64,000 nucleotides of DNA, from the NCBI GenBank assembly GCA_014607495.2, contig CP053156.1:1240001-1304000 (forward strand), in the 5' to 3' direction. The translations under genes were made by a program, and so were the position numbers. Under the pieces are notes generated by a model. It made no database searches and was not told the origin of the DNA. It was given only the letters and a program-made list of their open reading frames with translations. Origin of the DNA: Carposina sasakii (taxonomy: Eukaryota; Arthropoda; Insecta; Lepidoptera; Carposinidae). Below are positions 43,911-55,572 of this stretch, piece after piece (position 1 is the stretch's first letter; every line of letters begins with the position of its first letter).

Positions 43911-45980
43911 GTATCTCTGTTTAAATTCTCGGGACTACAGAGTCCCGGTCCTTTGAGAGGCGTGCATCGGGCCGTGGCCAAGATGTAGAGGCCCTTTTTA
44001 GAGAACTTTAATATGGTGTGGGATACACATGGCGGATACCATCGCCGACCGCACAATAAGATACACCCGGCGATGGTCCCCGCCATGTGCAAGACTATTG
44101 GAGTGCAGATCTATGTCATGCGATGGAAACAAAGGTCATGGGCTATGAGGCTGAATATTGGGTGGGGTTGCGTAACTGGGCTATTGAAGGAGACTAACGG
44201 ACGCCTGCCATTACAACCAAGTCTCATAATTGTTTGGTGGCAGGCGGTGACTCGCCGACTCATTTCATGGGCCCCCTGAAACGGCCGCACGCACGGAGCG
44301 ACAAAGGGGGCAACATTTGGTGAGTGGCTAGGGTGGAGGGGTGCCCCTGGACTTTAAACCGAAGCCAACTCGCCACTTACTGACGGGAACGTCCACCCTC
44401 GAGCTGTCAGCTCTCGCAACTCCACTCTGCCCGGCCGGCGAAGGCAAGGCAGAGGTGGAGGAATTGTTCCTCGTCAGACTTCACTCCGGCGCCGGAGATG
44501 AGGAACAGGGTCTTCCCCCGGGAGTACTTCAGGTCCGTGGGAACGCTACCTCCCAACAGCTCGCCACAAGCTGCCCTGCGGGCTTATTATTATTATTATT
44601 ATTGTATCTCTGTTTAAATTCTCGGGACTACAGAGTCCCGGTCCTTTGAGAGGCGTGCATCGGGCCGTGGCCAAGATGTAGAGGCCCTTTTTAGAGAACT
44701 TTAATATAGTGTGGGATACACATGGCGGATACCATCGCCGACCGTACAATATGATACACCCGGCGATGGTCCCCGCCATGTGCAAGACTATTGGAGTGCA
44801 GATCTATGTCATGCGATGGAAACAAAGGTCATGGGCTATGGGGCTGAATAATGGGTGGGTTGGGTAACTGGGCTATTGAAGGAGACTAACGGACGCCTGC
44901 CATTACAACCAAGTCTCATAATTGTTTGGTGGCAGGCGGTGACTTGCCAACTCATTTCATGGGCCCCCTGAAACGGCCGCACGCACGGAGCAACAAAAAG
45001 GGCAACATTTGGTGAGCGGCTAGGGTGGAGGGGTGCCCCTGGACTTTAAACCGAAGCCAACTCGCCACTTACTGACGGGCACGTCCACCCTCGAGCTGTC
45101 ATAGCTCTCGCGACTCCACTCTACCCGGCCAGCAAAGGCAAGGTAGAGGTGGGGGAACTGTTCCTCGTCAGACCTCACTCCGGCGCCGGAGATGAGGAAC
45201 AGGGTCTTCCCCCGGGAGTACTTCAGGTCCGTGGGAACGCTACCTCCCAACAGCTCGCCACAAGCTGCCCTGCGGGCTTATTATTATTATTGTATCTCTG
45301 TTTAAATTCTCGGGACTACAGAGTCCCGGTCCTTTGAGAGGCGTGCATCGGGCCGTGGCCAAGATGTAGAGGCCCTTTTTAGAGAACTTTAATATGGTGT
45401 GGGATACACATGGCGGATACCATCGCCGACCGCACAATACGATACACCCGGCGATGGTCCCCGCCATGTGCAAGACTATTGGAGTGCAGATCTATGTCAT
45501 GCGATGGAAACAAAGGTCATGGGCTATGGGGCTGAATGTTGGGTGGGGTTTGGTAACTGGGCTATTGAAGGAGACTAACGGACGCCTGCCATTACAACCA
45601 AGTCTCATAATTGTTTGGTGGCAGGCGGTGACTCGCCGACTCATTTCATGGGCCCCCTGAAACGGCCGCACGCACGGAGCGACAAAGGGGGCAACATTTG
45701 GTGAGTGGCTAGGGTGGAGGGGTGCCCCTGGACTTTAAACCGAAGCCAACTTGCCACTTACTGACGGGCACGTCCACCCTCGAGCTGTCATAGCTCTCGC
45801 GACTCCACTCTGCCCGGCCGGCGAAGGCAAGGCAGAGGTGGGGAAACTGTTCCTCGTCAGACCTCACTCCGGCGCCGGAGATGAGGAACAGGTTCTTCCC
45901 CCGGGAGTACTTCAGGTCCGTGGGAACGCTACCTCCCAACAGCTCGCCACAAGCTGCCCTGCGGGCTTATTATTATTATT
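43911..45980. mobile_element. Three tandem copies of a 690-bp element joined by (TTA)n
   Basis: Units begin with 'gtatctctgtttaaattctc' at 43911, 44604 and 45292 (periods 693 and 688) and each ends 'gctgccctgcgggc' plus a (TTA)n run. They are very similar; small differences include the length of the TTA tail and a few substitutions. Their GC content is far above the surroundings. Short frames such as 'HMAGTIAGCILLCGRRWYPP' and 'GAGDEEQGLPPGVLQVRGNA' recur on both strands and are not host genes. A diverged copy is at 31535-32010. It is probably a nonautonomous retroelement or the 3' end of a LINE. Confidence 0.8.
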
Positions 45981-46833
45981 AATAACTTGGTGCGTAAGAG
46001 TTTCTCATTATATCTAGCGATTGCATGCGATTTCGCTCGTGAAAACTATAAAAAGTTCGCGCGATAGTAGTCATCCGACTAGAGTGGTATAAATGCAGGA
46101 ATATTAAACATCTGTATACATTTTTTATGGTTTCATCGCATGAGATACCTACCCTATAGATACCAATTGACGATTATAGTATTTGCACACCATATCTTAA
46201 CTCTACCCACGTTCTAAAATATACCTACTACAGAATTACGCTTCGGGTAGACACCGTCCAATTTTACTTACTTACCTCGGAAATCTGATTATAGAAGACA
46301 AAAAAATCCCGTTTTGTATTCAACAGGCAAACATTGGTCGAAATGAATTTTTCACAGAAAACAAAAAATGAAGTTCGGCGCGAGCCTGACCCTCCAATAA
46401 ACCGAAATACGCAGGTTTCAATGTAAATTGTGAGTTCTCGAGGAAAAATGCCTGCAAGGGTCCAGATTCGGTGACCTCAAGCAATCCTTTTATTGGATCA
46501 TGATTATTATATTACGTAGATACGGTCCGGTTTTGCATGTAGGTACTTTTATTACATTTGGTAATAACTGCCCTCGGCTTTACCTATTCTTTAACAATGA
46601 GGTATATTATTAAATATTATTGTTCTACAGGGTACCGCGGATCGGGTTCACGCTTATGGGTATAGTTTTATCAAAATGGGTACAGTGCGAATTGTTCTAA
46701 AGGTAGGTTTTTTCAATGGTCAGATATGGGATTCAGCTTTGTTTACCGAGATTTGGCTAGTGTACAGCTATCGGGATGAAAAAATAACGTTGCCAATAAT
46801 GTAATTTAAAAAGAGATGGTAAAATTCGTCATC
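45981..46833. other. Intergenic, nothing recognised
   Basis: AT-rich, no supported gene. Confidence 0.4.
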
Positions 46834-46935
46834 CGAGTAATTGACCAGGTGGTGAGAGCACTTGCACGGAATGCAGAGGTCGTGGGTTCGAGTCCCACTC
46901 GGGTGAAGAATTTTTTCCATTTCTTTATTAATAAT
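46834..46935 (+). mobile_element. tRNA-like SINE
   Basis: 'gaccaggtggtgagagcact' (A-box-like) and 'gtcgtgggttcgagtcccac' (B box) with the tail 'aattttttccatttctttat'. Inverted copies are at 21725 and 62343. The tail and copy number argue against a functional tRNA. Confidence 0.7.
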
Positions 46936-46939
46936 TTTA

Positions 46940-47030
46940 TAATGGTCAGATAGCCAATTTAAAGTATAAAGTTGATGCTGTCTCAATCTTGATTAAGTTT
47001 TAGAGAAAGACAGCATCAAATTTATCACAC
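46940..47030. mobile_element. 'tggtcagata' stem-loop MITE
   Basis: 'gttgatgctgtctc' and 'gagaaagacagcatcaa' form an inverted pair. The same element is near 54130, 56722 and 63470. Confidence 0.65.
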
Positions 47031-48100
47031 TTTATTACAATTAGGTTTACAAAAAAACCTTTCCGAAAGTTTGCCAAATACCAAAACACACGCTGTTCGC
47101 GAAATTAATATTTAGACAACTCGTCCCTCGCCCACTTTCTAAGTAAGTATAGAGAAAATATTATTCAATGGCCAGCAATAACAAATCAACGACCTTCGCA
47201 TTTACTTCTATCTCATCTACTTCGACTTCACTTATCAAACTGATATGTCTATGTTGAATATGTTCAATAGCAGCAGATGAAGGAATTTTGGAGATAACCA
47301 TTATTATTTACTTAAAGAAAAAAACTCGACTGCGTAAAAATTTTAACCCAGCCCGTATCACTCTTACGACTAAGACGAATATAATGATACCTCTCAAGCT
47401 CATAGGCGATAAGCTCTTTAGGATCTAGAGCGTACCAAACACACATACACTCGAAAAACATTACCCTTCTCCGCAGTCGGGTAAAAAAGCTGCCCCATTT
47501 TGGGCGTGGGGAAATTTCAGCACTGCAGTGTAGGCATCTACGTGCGTAGCAGGTTCGTAGTTTCGTTTAGTAACATTGCATGATTGCATTTACTTTATCT
47601 ATGTATTTAGAACCTTATTGGCATTAATTGGAAAAGTTACATTTCCCAAGTCGTGGAAAGTTACTACGTAAAGTAGAAGGAGAATTACATTGCCAATTTC
47701 CCGTAAGCCACACAAAATCTGTCCAATGCGGTTTTGGCATTGTGGCTAACGAATCCTCTTCAAATATATGCTACTTACTAAAATAAACACATCCTATTAT
47801 TTAACTATCAATCTGAAATAATACAGAGATGGAATACCCAATAATATTTCGTTCAAAACACGTCCTGGGATAACGAACATTACCGTCTATCCGTTTCTAT
47901 TAGGAGGACTCTAAAGGCCCTTTTAGATTAGGTACTAGCGAAGAATTCCAGAGAACACAGAAATGAGACATTTGGATAAACAAGTATTGCTGGCAAATTC
48001 TGCCGTAATTTTTTCTTTCGAGTTACACCCCCGAATGGAAAGGAAAATATACCTAACTAATAATATTTTTGCGACCATGGCATAAAGGTTTTATTCAATA
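47031..48100. other. Gene-free stretch
   Basis: No coding signal or clear repeat seen. Confidence 0.4.
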
Positions 48101-48384
48101 GTGGAGGATGAGGATTAAAACTATCGCTTTGTTTGAAATAGAATTTCTCGACGGGATTTCTCGCAGCAAGCCTGCAGGATATATAGGTATAACAGTCCTG
48201 TCATCACTTCCCATTGCCAGGCACGTTCCCGGCCAAATGAGAGAGAATCTAATCTTTTTGCGCCCCTTCAAGTGATTGGGCGTGTAGTGTTCAGGCATTC
48301 CGATGGATGTACGTATAACGCTATTTGACTGTGAAGCCTCTGTAAAACTGGCTATGTGCTCTCGTTTGCGTAATGGGGCTGTAA

Positions 48385-48645
48385 GTATAGCGTAAAGCCG
48401 CGTGGTGCCGGCAGAGTAGAGTTTGTACCACCCCATGCCTGCCCGCGGGTATCGTACAAGGCGATTAAGGGTTTCCGGGAGCGCCTCCCGTGCTGACAAC
48501 ATAGTCCTACACTGCGGTCACCAACCCATCTGCCCAGTGTGGTGACTATGGGAAAAATCCCCCTATGGCAGTAGCCTTGTGGCGTGCCTTGGGGGAGGCC
48601 TACGTCCAGCAGTGGACTGCAATAGGCTGAAGAAGAAGAAGACGT
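48385..48645 (+). repeat. RTE-related 3' end with flanking segment
   Basis: 'gccgcgtggtgccggcagag', 'gcctgcccgcgggtatcgta' and 'ggcctacgtccagcagtgga' then 'ctgcaataggctgaagaaga'. The full order of modules seen singly elsewhere in the window. Confidence 0.8.
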
Positions 48646-48770
48646 ATGCTACATCATTTTTACACTGTAAATTTAGTACCTAGGACTGTTTTTCAGATAA
48701 AATACTTAGTGAAAGACGCTTATGACGTGTTCTTTATTTCATGTCTACAGAGGTAGCTAGAAACAATATA

Positions 48771-49400
48771 AGGGCCGAAACACATAATCGCGTTGCGTTG
48801 CCGCAAAGCTAAAATCGGCAGTGGCGTCACTGCCCATTGCAGCGGCGCGGCGCTGCAACGCGATGCGAATTCCAGCGTTGTGACATCATAATCTTGGTGA
48901 CAATGATTCTCTAAATCTCAAAAAAAACTCTAAATTTAAAGAAAGTGTTGGAAACCCGATGTCCTTCATGTATATATATCAAAGAATATACTTACTTCCT
49001 GACGAGAGATTTATATGTTGACATATATTGATATATATTCAGTTTGTTTCTATTACTCTTACAAACAACACGCGTCAACCCGGAAGCAGTTTTTAAATCA
49101 AAATGTCCGACGATGATGTCGATATATTAATATCCTTGATTCAAGAATGCTTGTTTGTGGGATTCTAGTGACGAAACTTATAAAGACAAATTTATAAAAC
49201 AAGAGACATGGAAAAGCATTTGTGAAATCATTTATGATAATCAATCAGCAAACAATTATCTTTACAAGGCGTCTATCCACACTCAAAAATCATGGTTACT
49301 CTATCGTACAACGCTAAAACGCTCTTTTTCGTGGCGCCGCAACGCAATCTGCCGATTTTATCGTTGCGGCGCCGCAACGCGGTTATGTGTTTCTGCCCTT
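48771..49400. mobile_element. PIF/Harbinger-like element, 630 bp
   Basis: The ends 'agggccgaaacacataatcgcgttgcg' and 'cgcaacgcggttatgtgtttctgccct' are imperfect inverted repeats, with further GC-rich subterminal repeats (gcggcgccgcaacg) at both sides. Inside is a broken MADF-type reading frame. No DDE transposase is present, so it is nonautonomous. Confidence 0.65.
49104..49370 (+). pseudogene. Broken MADF-domain gene inside the Harbinger-like element
   Basis: ATG at 49104 opens 'MSDDDVDILISLIQECLFV', stops after a frame slip, and the next frame continues 'LWDSSDETYKDKFIKQETW' and 'KSICEIIYDN'. This matches the MADF/Myb-like start (acidic helix, LWD, Y-x-D, W-x-x-I) of the DNA-binding partner carried by PIF/Harbinger transposons. 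It is truncated after about 60 residues. Confidence 0.6.
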
Positions 49401-50116
49401 ACCTAGAACCCACATACAGTGAAATGCGTAAAAAGTGCTGTAAGACTGTATTTCAGTAAATTTCAACTGCTATACAACTGCCAAACAGCCAATTGCTATA
49501 CTTTACTTACTAGAGATCAAATTCGCAGATCGCAAAACAAACATACATTTACACGCTGGTTCCTAATATGGGGTAGTCAGGACTGTAGAATCATAAAGGA
49601 GATCGTAGAGCTACGTCTAACATAGAGGGGGTAGATGTAAATGATCAGGTGACGAGTTGTTAGCTTATCGCTTCTAGTGTTTTCATACAAAAAAAATATG
49701 ATGTATTTGTAGGTAATCACTTACTTACACTCGTTGGTAGTAGGTATGGATTACAAACTTATTTTAAAAGGAAAACGCTTTACAATAAGGAATGTGAAAT
49801 CTAGGTCGGGACTTAAAGACACGGGATGAACATTTGTCGGCCAGGTCATTACAGCAGAAAATAAGAAGTCGTTCGCATAATCAGTCAAGATGGACGAATT
49901 CATGAGTACAGTTAACTGTGTCATTTTAAAGAAATACTCGTACTACGAGTAAGTATGAAACAAAGAACACAACTTATTTAGATGAGAGTGTAAGTAGGTA
50001 TTGGGTCGAGATTGGTCAATTGCTTATTTTATGCTATGGTCCATTTGTCATTGAATAATTGGATAGGTACACGATGTGCCAGACTAGGACTACAGTATAT
50101 TCGCAGAGGAGAGCAG

Positions 50117-50452
50117 TACGGTAAAAATGAACCTTTTTACGCGCCGCCGCCGTAACGCTATCGACTCGAAAGCAAAATCTTATGAGATACTAGTGGACGC
50201 CCGCAACTTCGTCCGCGTGGACTGCAGAAAAAACAAAATGTCGAAATTATCCCGGATTAAAATATTTTCCCGGGATAAAAAGTAACCTAGGGTGTTAGCT
50301 AACTCTATACTAAATTTTATTAAAATCGCTCTAGCCGTGTTACATGAAAGAGTATCTAACAAACATCCATCCCAAACTTTCGCTTTTATAATATTAGTAA
50401 GATAGGTAGTGTGGCGATAGCGTTACGGACTATCAAAAGGTTCGTGCAACTA
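50117..50452. mobile_element. MITE split by a 'gacgcccgc' repeat
   Basis: 50117-50186 ('aatgaacctttttacgcgcc', 'cgtaacgctatcgactcg') and 50409-50452 ('gcgatagcgttacggactat', 'caaaaggttcgtgc') are the two ends of the MITE found whole at 55440-55572. Between them sits a copy of the 'gtggacgcccgcaacttcgt' repeat, so the latter inserted later. Confidence 0.65.
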
Positions 50453-51400
50453 AATCGAATGTCAATCGACGCAGAGTTGAAAATATTTTTACATACACAC
50501 AGCTGCATTACCAAAATACCGTAGCCAAAGTGCAGGATCACGAAGGAGATTCTATAGCCTCGTTTAAAATAGCAGGGTCAGATGTAAAAGATCAGTGAGA
50601 AGGAACATCCCCGACTTCCTTAATTGACTGTTACGACATGCACGGAAGGAAATGCATCTGATGTATTCTGCACAATGGGGCATGTCTCAGCGGACATAAT
50701 AAAAGATGTTTTGAGTCTACACGTATATTTGTTCCACAATCCGGTACAGTACTTATTATATTTTATATAATTTTGTGCAACACACAGAGGCTGATCTGAT
50801 GCCGGTTGAAAGTAGACAGCTGTCAAAAGTCGAATGTCAGGTAGCAGGCTTCCGAGGCTTCTAATATTTGCTATATTTGTTAGCATAGGTGTTAACAGGG
50901 CATCAGCACAGAAATAATACCTAATATATATTGCATAAAATGTATTAAATTTGTTTCATCCATTTTAAATTACCTACGCCTTTGGAAAATACCTATAGTA
51001 TAATAAATATATGATTGGAAATTATATCCATGTTGAACTATTTTAAAACCGAACTTTGTTAATAGGTATCCCACAAGTTGAGAGGAACGTATCGAGATCC
51101 TCTTGTAAGTTATAGTTCGGAAGACCTTATAAATAGTGTAGACCCGGTATACAGTATCCGGTTATGAAGCATAACTAGGTAGGTAGGCACGAAATTTATT
51201 ACTGCTCATGTTAATGACGTGGTTATTCATTTAAGTCAGGATCTAAGTGCTCGTGTTCAAGGCCGTTACCAGGATAATATATGGGAGGACAAAAAAATCC
51301 TTGTTTGATCCCGTCATTCGGATGTTTTGTCCCCCTTACCCGTGCCTTGCTACGCCCATAGCATAAGAGTTATTAATAAATGAAACCACTAATGTAAATT
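50453..51400. other. Intergenic, nothing recognised
   Basis: A minus-strand open frame at 50620-50886 has no recognisable motif. No supported gene. Confidence 0.35.
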
Positions 51401-51413
51401 TTACAGCCAATAG

Positions 51414-51419
51414 TTTATT
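51414..51419 (-). terminator. Candidate poly(A) signal of the ionotropic receptor
   Basis: AATAAA on the minus strand, 190 nt downstream of the stop codon. Confidence 0.4.
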
Positions 51420-51608
51420 TAATACACATAACTTATGAAGTTACGAAATGTTTTTACTAAAACTAATTGAACTAATTTTTTTTTTCAAACTCTTTCTCGT
51501 TAATGTAAAACCAACGGTCCCTTAAATAAGTAAATAAATGAATTCTGTATTCGATGGAATCGTTTTGTGCATTCTCTTACACTAAGTAGTTAATTCACTT
51601 ACACTTGC

Positions 51609-53360
51609 TTAACGTCGTCGGCGTGTAGTCCCCATGTAGAGTTCTACAAGGAAAACTACACTGGATAGAATCCACCCCATTAGAACGACGTAGTAGCACC
51701 CCTCATAATGGACCATGCCGAGTTTCAGATCGATGTCACCATTGCTATGTTTGACAAACTTCTTCTTATCGATGCTGTTGACGTAGATGTTTTCATAGAT
51801 TCCAGATTGTATGAAATTTTTCAACAGGTAACTCATTGGACGCTCTAAAGGCGAATATTTTTTAAAAAATATAGTGGAATAGGTGTGGACTATGGGTTTT
51901 GGTAGAATATAAAGTGGGTTTTCATTAAAATTCCAAATTTCCTTAAGAGTCTCGTATCGTATAGCCAGAACAAAATTCATACCCATTGATATGTTATACA
52001 GAATGTTATCATAGTTATCACCATACACTGATACCCAAGCGTCTGAAATTTTCGGTTCTTCAATGAAGTAATCTTTTAGACCGACTCCACCACCGATACT
52101 ATAGTTCGCTTCAAGGGCATCTTCGATTGTTTCTATTTGTGGACGGGAATCACTTAACTTTAATGCATCAATCAAGTAAACTTGGTAAAATGTTCTCAGT
52201 AAAAAGAAGATCCATATCAGGGATGCTATTATTAGAAAACATGCACCTGAACCCGGTATTTTGACTGGAACCCCCATGCTGACCATGCAAAATATCATAT
52301 ACCAGTCTTTCTCTGGCTTCTTAACTGCACAGTGTTTTCGGCCTATTATTTTCAAAATCCATATAGTCATTATTGCGACTATGAAAATTGATATAAAAAG
52401 CACTGCAGAGCGCATATGGCTGAAAGGTTTAATTAATTTAAGTGATGGTAGCATCGGACGTGGGGGTTTGGTAACCCATACTATTTCTAGTGTGTTGTAG
52501 AGCAAGGACATGTGAAAATAGGAAAATCTAGATATAGTCAATGCTGGTGAAGTAATAGAAAGATTTGCAGAACCATTGGCAACGTCTCCGAGACTTCCAT
52601 ACCATTCGTTACCTTCAAGATAGCCCCAGCCCGAGCCACGTGTAGGTGTCATAATTTTTAAAGTTGAATTTAATTGTTCAGCAATTAGCGTTATTAACAT
52701 TCCGTCCAATCCATCTAATTGCCCATTTTTATTTATACCCATGTAAGGAGGTTGATTGAATGTTGAAACTATCAGTGGACATCCATACAAATTTAGCAGT
52801 TTTATAGGGAATACGTTTACTTTATCTGTTAATTGCACTGCTTTGCCATTTTTACATTCTTCGCTGAAAAAGTATGTATAAATTGCAGAATCAGCATCAT
52901 TGCTTAGATTATTTCCTTTGTTTCTGATAAATATAACGTTTACTATTTTGTGGTTCCAGAACGCAGACATGGCCTCGTTTTCATCACACTTGAGGGGATC
53001 CCTCGAAATGCAGACAACTATAAAATTGCCAGCATTATTAAACTCATAATAGTTTATAAACGTAAGTATAGACCGGAGATTCTCAATATCTGTTGGAAAT
53101 ACTACGAATTGATCAGATTTTTCCTGTAACAAAGGGCCAGAAAAAGAACTGGCGTTTACGACAATCATAGGTTTCTGGTAGATATCCATAAAAAATCTGA
53201 CGCCGTGTAGTATGGTCGAGTTAAACAAAATTAAAGTAAACAGGCTCACGTTGAAATGATCCGTTGCTATTATGCCTGCAATCGAGGCTAATTTGTGAGA
53301 AATGACAGATTCGGGTGAAGTTAAGTTCTCTAAAAAAATGTTATCCTTAAACGACGACAT
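51609..53360 (-). CDS. Ionotropic receptor (divergent, intronless)
   Basis: A chemosensory ligand-gated cation channel of the IR family, related to ionotropic glutamate receptors, in the membrane of sensory neurons. A single 583-codon frame. Residues about 194-300 form ligand-binding lobe S1 (FNQPPYMG, GMLITLIAEQL, 'SPALTISRFSYF' with R278 at the place of the ligand-binding Arg). TM1 is about 318-339, the pore loop about 352-368, TM2 about 372-389, lobe S2 about 400-545 and TM3 about 553-575, followed by a short basic tail (TTRRRR). The N-terminal 190 residues are divergent, as usual for IRs. No intron is needed, as in many lepidopteran divergent IRs. The first Met does not give a clear signal peptide; the frame is open upstream to TAG, and an acceptor-like 'atatctttag' at 53385 could mark an upstream exon. 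The exact IR orthologue is not assigned. Confidence 0.88.
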   Translation of the reverse strand: MSSFKDNIFLENLTSPESVISHKLASIAGIIATDHFNVSLFTLILFNSTILHGVRFFMDIYQKPMIVVNASSFSGPLLQEKSDQFVVFPTDIENLRSILTFINYYEFNNAGNFIVVCISRDPLKCDENEAMSAFWNHKIVNVIFIRNKGNNLSNDADSAIYTYFFSEECKNGKAVQLTDKVNVFPIKLLNLYGCPLIVSTFNQPPYMGINKNGQLDGLDGMLITLIAEQLNSTLKIMTPTRGSGWGYLEGNEWYGSLGDVANGSANLSITSPALTISRFSYFHMSLLYNTLEIVWVTKPPRPMLPSLKLIKPFSHMRSAVLFISIFIVAIMTIWILKIIGRKHCAVKKPEKDWYMIFCMVSMGVPVKIPGSGACFLIIASLIWIFFLLRTFYQVYLIDALKLSDSRPQIETIEDALEANYSIGGGVGLKDYFIEEPKISDAWVSVYGDNYDNILYNISMGMNFVLAIRYETLKEIWNFNENPLYILPKPIVHTYSTIFFKKYSPLERPMSYLLKNFIQSGIYENIYVNSIDKKKFVKHSNGDIDLKLGMVHYEGCYYVVLMGWILSSVVFLVELYMGTTRRRR

Positions 53361-53399
53361 AGTTACAGCGAGAACTTGCCGAAACTAAAGATATAAAAA

Positions 53400-54120
53400 C
53401 CTGTAAAGACCACATCGCGCCACACACAATGTAGGGTTCCGCTACAGTCCATAGAATATAATTGTGTCCTTTTTTCCTAGTGACTACACTTTAATCCATC
53501 AAATCAATCTAGACTAAAGACTCTGGTAGGTAATATCATTCTTCACTGGTCCTGTAGTCAATAAGAGTTCTCAATACAATTTAGGTTACACAGGTATTTG
53601 TAAAAACCACATTCTGGCGCACCATACTAGAACTGAAAATGCCAATATAGGTGAAGGTACCAAGAAAGGGTTAGAAGACGTCATGTACGCAGGTATCGTG
53701 GGAGTTTCAGTCCACAGGAGTACTTCACAAAGCAGAAGGTGGCAACTAGCAAGGCATGGTCGATACTTCTATATTAGGTCACATTTATTAATTTTGTACT
53801 GAATAACAAAGAGATCCTATTCAGACCGACAACACAACTGTAGTAACACCCTGTGGCGAAGATGTGACGACACGTATACCTAATTAGCTCAAGATGGTCA
53901 GAACGATCACTCACTAGGTCTATAACTCTACAAGCGTACCTTGTACACAAAAAACATTATATTTATAAATAGAAATACGAGTAGGTAGGTAGATAGGTAA
54001 TTCCAGCGGGATAATGTATTAAACAGATAGCTTGGCTAATAGACAGATTCGGTTATATGTACTTACTTACATTTTTTTTAAAAGAGTCGATATTTTATGA
54101 TCAGATATTTAGGTAAAAAA
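53400..54120. other. Upstream region of the ionotropic receptor
   Basis: Would hold the promoter and any signal-peptide exon. None could be identified with confidence. Confidence 0.35.
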
Positions 54121-54124
54121 AAAT

Positions 54125-54215
54125 AAGCTGTCTTTATCAGGTTTTAGAGAAAGACAGCCAAATTCATCATTTAGTTAGATTGCGCCTATTGAAAAATCTG
54201 CTCTAAGTATAACGT
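54125..54215. repeat. 'tggtcagata' stem-loop MITE fragment
   Basis: 'gctgtctttatcaggtttta' and 'gagaaagacagcc' as in 46940 and 56722, with one side lost. Confidence 0.5.
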
Positions 54216-54525
54216 GAGTTGATCCCTTTATTATTGCAGAACCCGGCAAGGGCGATTTTATTAGTCCCGTCCAAGTTAATCATTGAACAGGGCATTACAT
54301 ATAAAAGAATCTATTAGAAAAAAGTCAGTAATAAGTATTTAACAACAATATATCATTCATCATCAGCAAATGAAATAAACTTACAAATGGAGTGACAATA
54401 ATGAATAATGTTTTACTTAGGTAAATACAACAATGAATCCATTAGTTAGGACATAATAATATCAGCTAAGAAGTAACAGCTAGCGTGTTCACATATCTAC
54501 ATACAAAATATTACAATAATGAGTA

Positions 54526-55432
54526 GGGGAAGATTGAGTAATGGGAGTCACTTAAGCAAGAATTAGAATACAAAAGCTAAAATTAACAAAAATTTTATTG
54601 CAACCGCCCCATAACAAAATTTACTTAATTAGCTATAATTTGAGATCAGTAATCATCACATTAATAATCATCTTTGGGAAATATAAAAGTACCTACAAAA
54701 AAAAACTGATTTGACTCCCATTGCACTAAGTTACGGGTAATTGAGGTCACCTTGTGGGCAATAAGGATCATACAAAAATCTAACACAAATCGCGTCACGT
54801 CTGATACAGAGGTATCGTTTAATTCCTGAAGAACCTTCCTCATTACTCTTTCGGTCCCCTTCTTCGGCACTTTCATCTTCTTTCCTTGGCCCTTGCCTTT
54901 ATGCAGAAAAACGCAGTCTATTTACTCAACTTTGGATCCTAATATTTTGGAAACCAGACACTTTCCAGGTATGCTTCCATGGAGAAAAATGATCATGATG
55001 ATGAGGAGATTCCGTAGATTTCGGGAACGTTGACGATCAAAAATCATCCTGTATATTTTTCCTTTCCCCTATCTTTTTCTTTGGGTGGTGGTCACTAGCG
55101 GGCAATAGGGATCACCCGATTCTCATTACCCACAAGTATTTTATGAAGAAAAAATAATAAACACAAAATATACATTAGAAAAACTCGGGATTTAAGTAGG
55201 AAATCATTACACCAAATGTAAAGTAAAGGCGTAAAAAAGTAACATACAAGTAGATCAATAACTGTAAAAGTTACTGTATATTTTGCGTCCGTAAAAATTT
55301 ACATCGGCGAGCCGCAAAAACAAAACCTCTCATTCTCTATGCTGTCGCCGTACCCACGCGGCACGCTCGCAGCGACCCTTAACGCGTTTCTATTGGAGAT
55401 GTGTGGGTGATCACTAATACCCGCTGACTCCC
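54526..55432. mobile_element. Nonautonomous DNA transposon, copy 2
   Basis: Nearly the same as 7388-8336 over its length ('ggggaagattgagtaatggg', 'aaaattttattgcaaccgcc', 'ggagattccgtagatttcgg'). The right end is cut at 'ctgactccctgtag', losing the outer part of the inverted repeat, and about 40 bp of the interior near 55375 is deleted relative to copy 1. Confidence 0.75.
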
Positions 55433-55439
55433 TGTAGGT

Positions 55440-55572
55440 AGGGTAAGCAAGCATGAACCTTTTTACACCGTGTAACCCATGTGTAACCTTATCGACTTGC
55501 AAACAAAATCTGAGGTTTGACAGTTTGACGATAGCGCTAACGGACTATCGAGAGGTTCGTGCTTGCTTGCCC
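55440..55572. mobile_element. Small MITE ('gcaagcatgaacc')
   Basis: 'ggtaagcaagcatgaacctt' at the left pairs with 'aggttcgtgcttgcttgccc' at the right. The same family is split at 50117 and present as an end at about 37378-37420. Confidence 0.7.

Noticed and set aside
43911..45980. Regular repeats considered as an array of CRISPR or satellite type
   Set aside because: Units are about 690 bp without spacers, end in TTA tails and have a diverged single copy elsewhere, which fits a retroelement trimer in an animal genome.
46850..46910. tRNA-like A and B boxes
   Set aside because: Part of a SINE with several copies in the window (21745, 21900, 62380) and a conserved 3' body; no tRNA cloverleaf could be supported.
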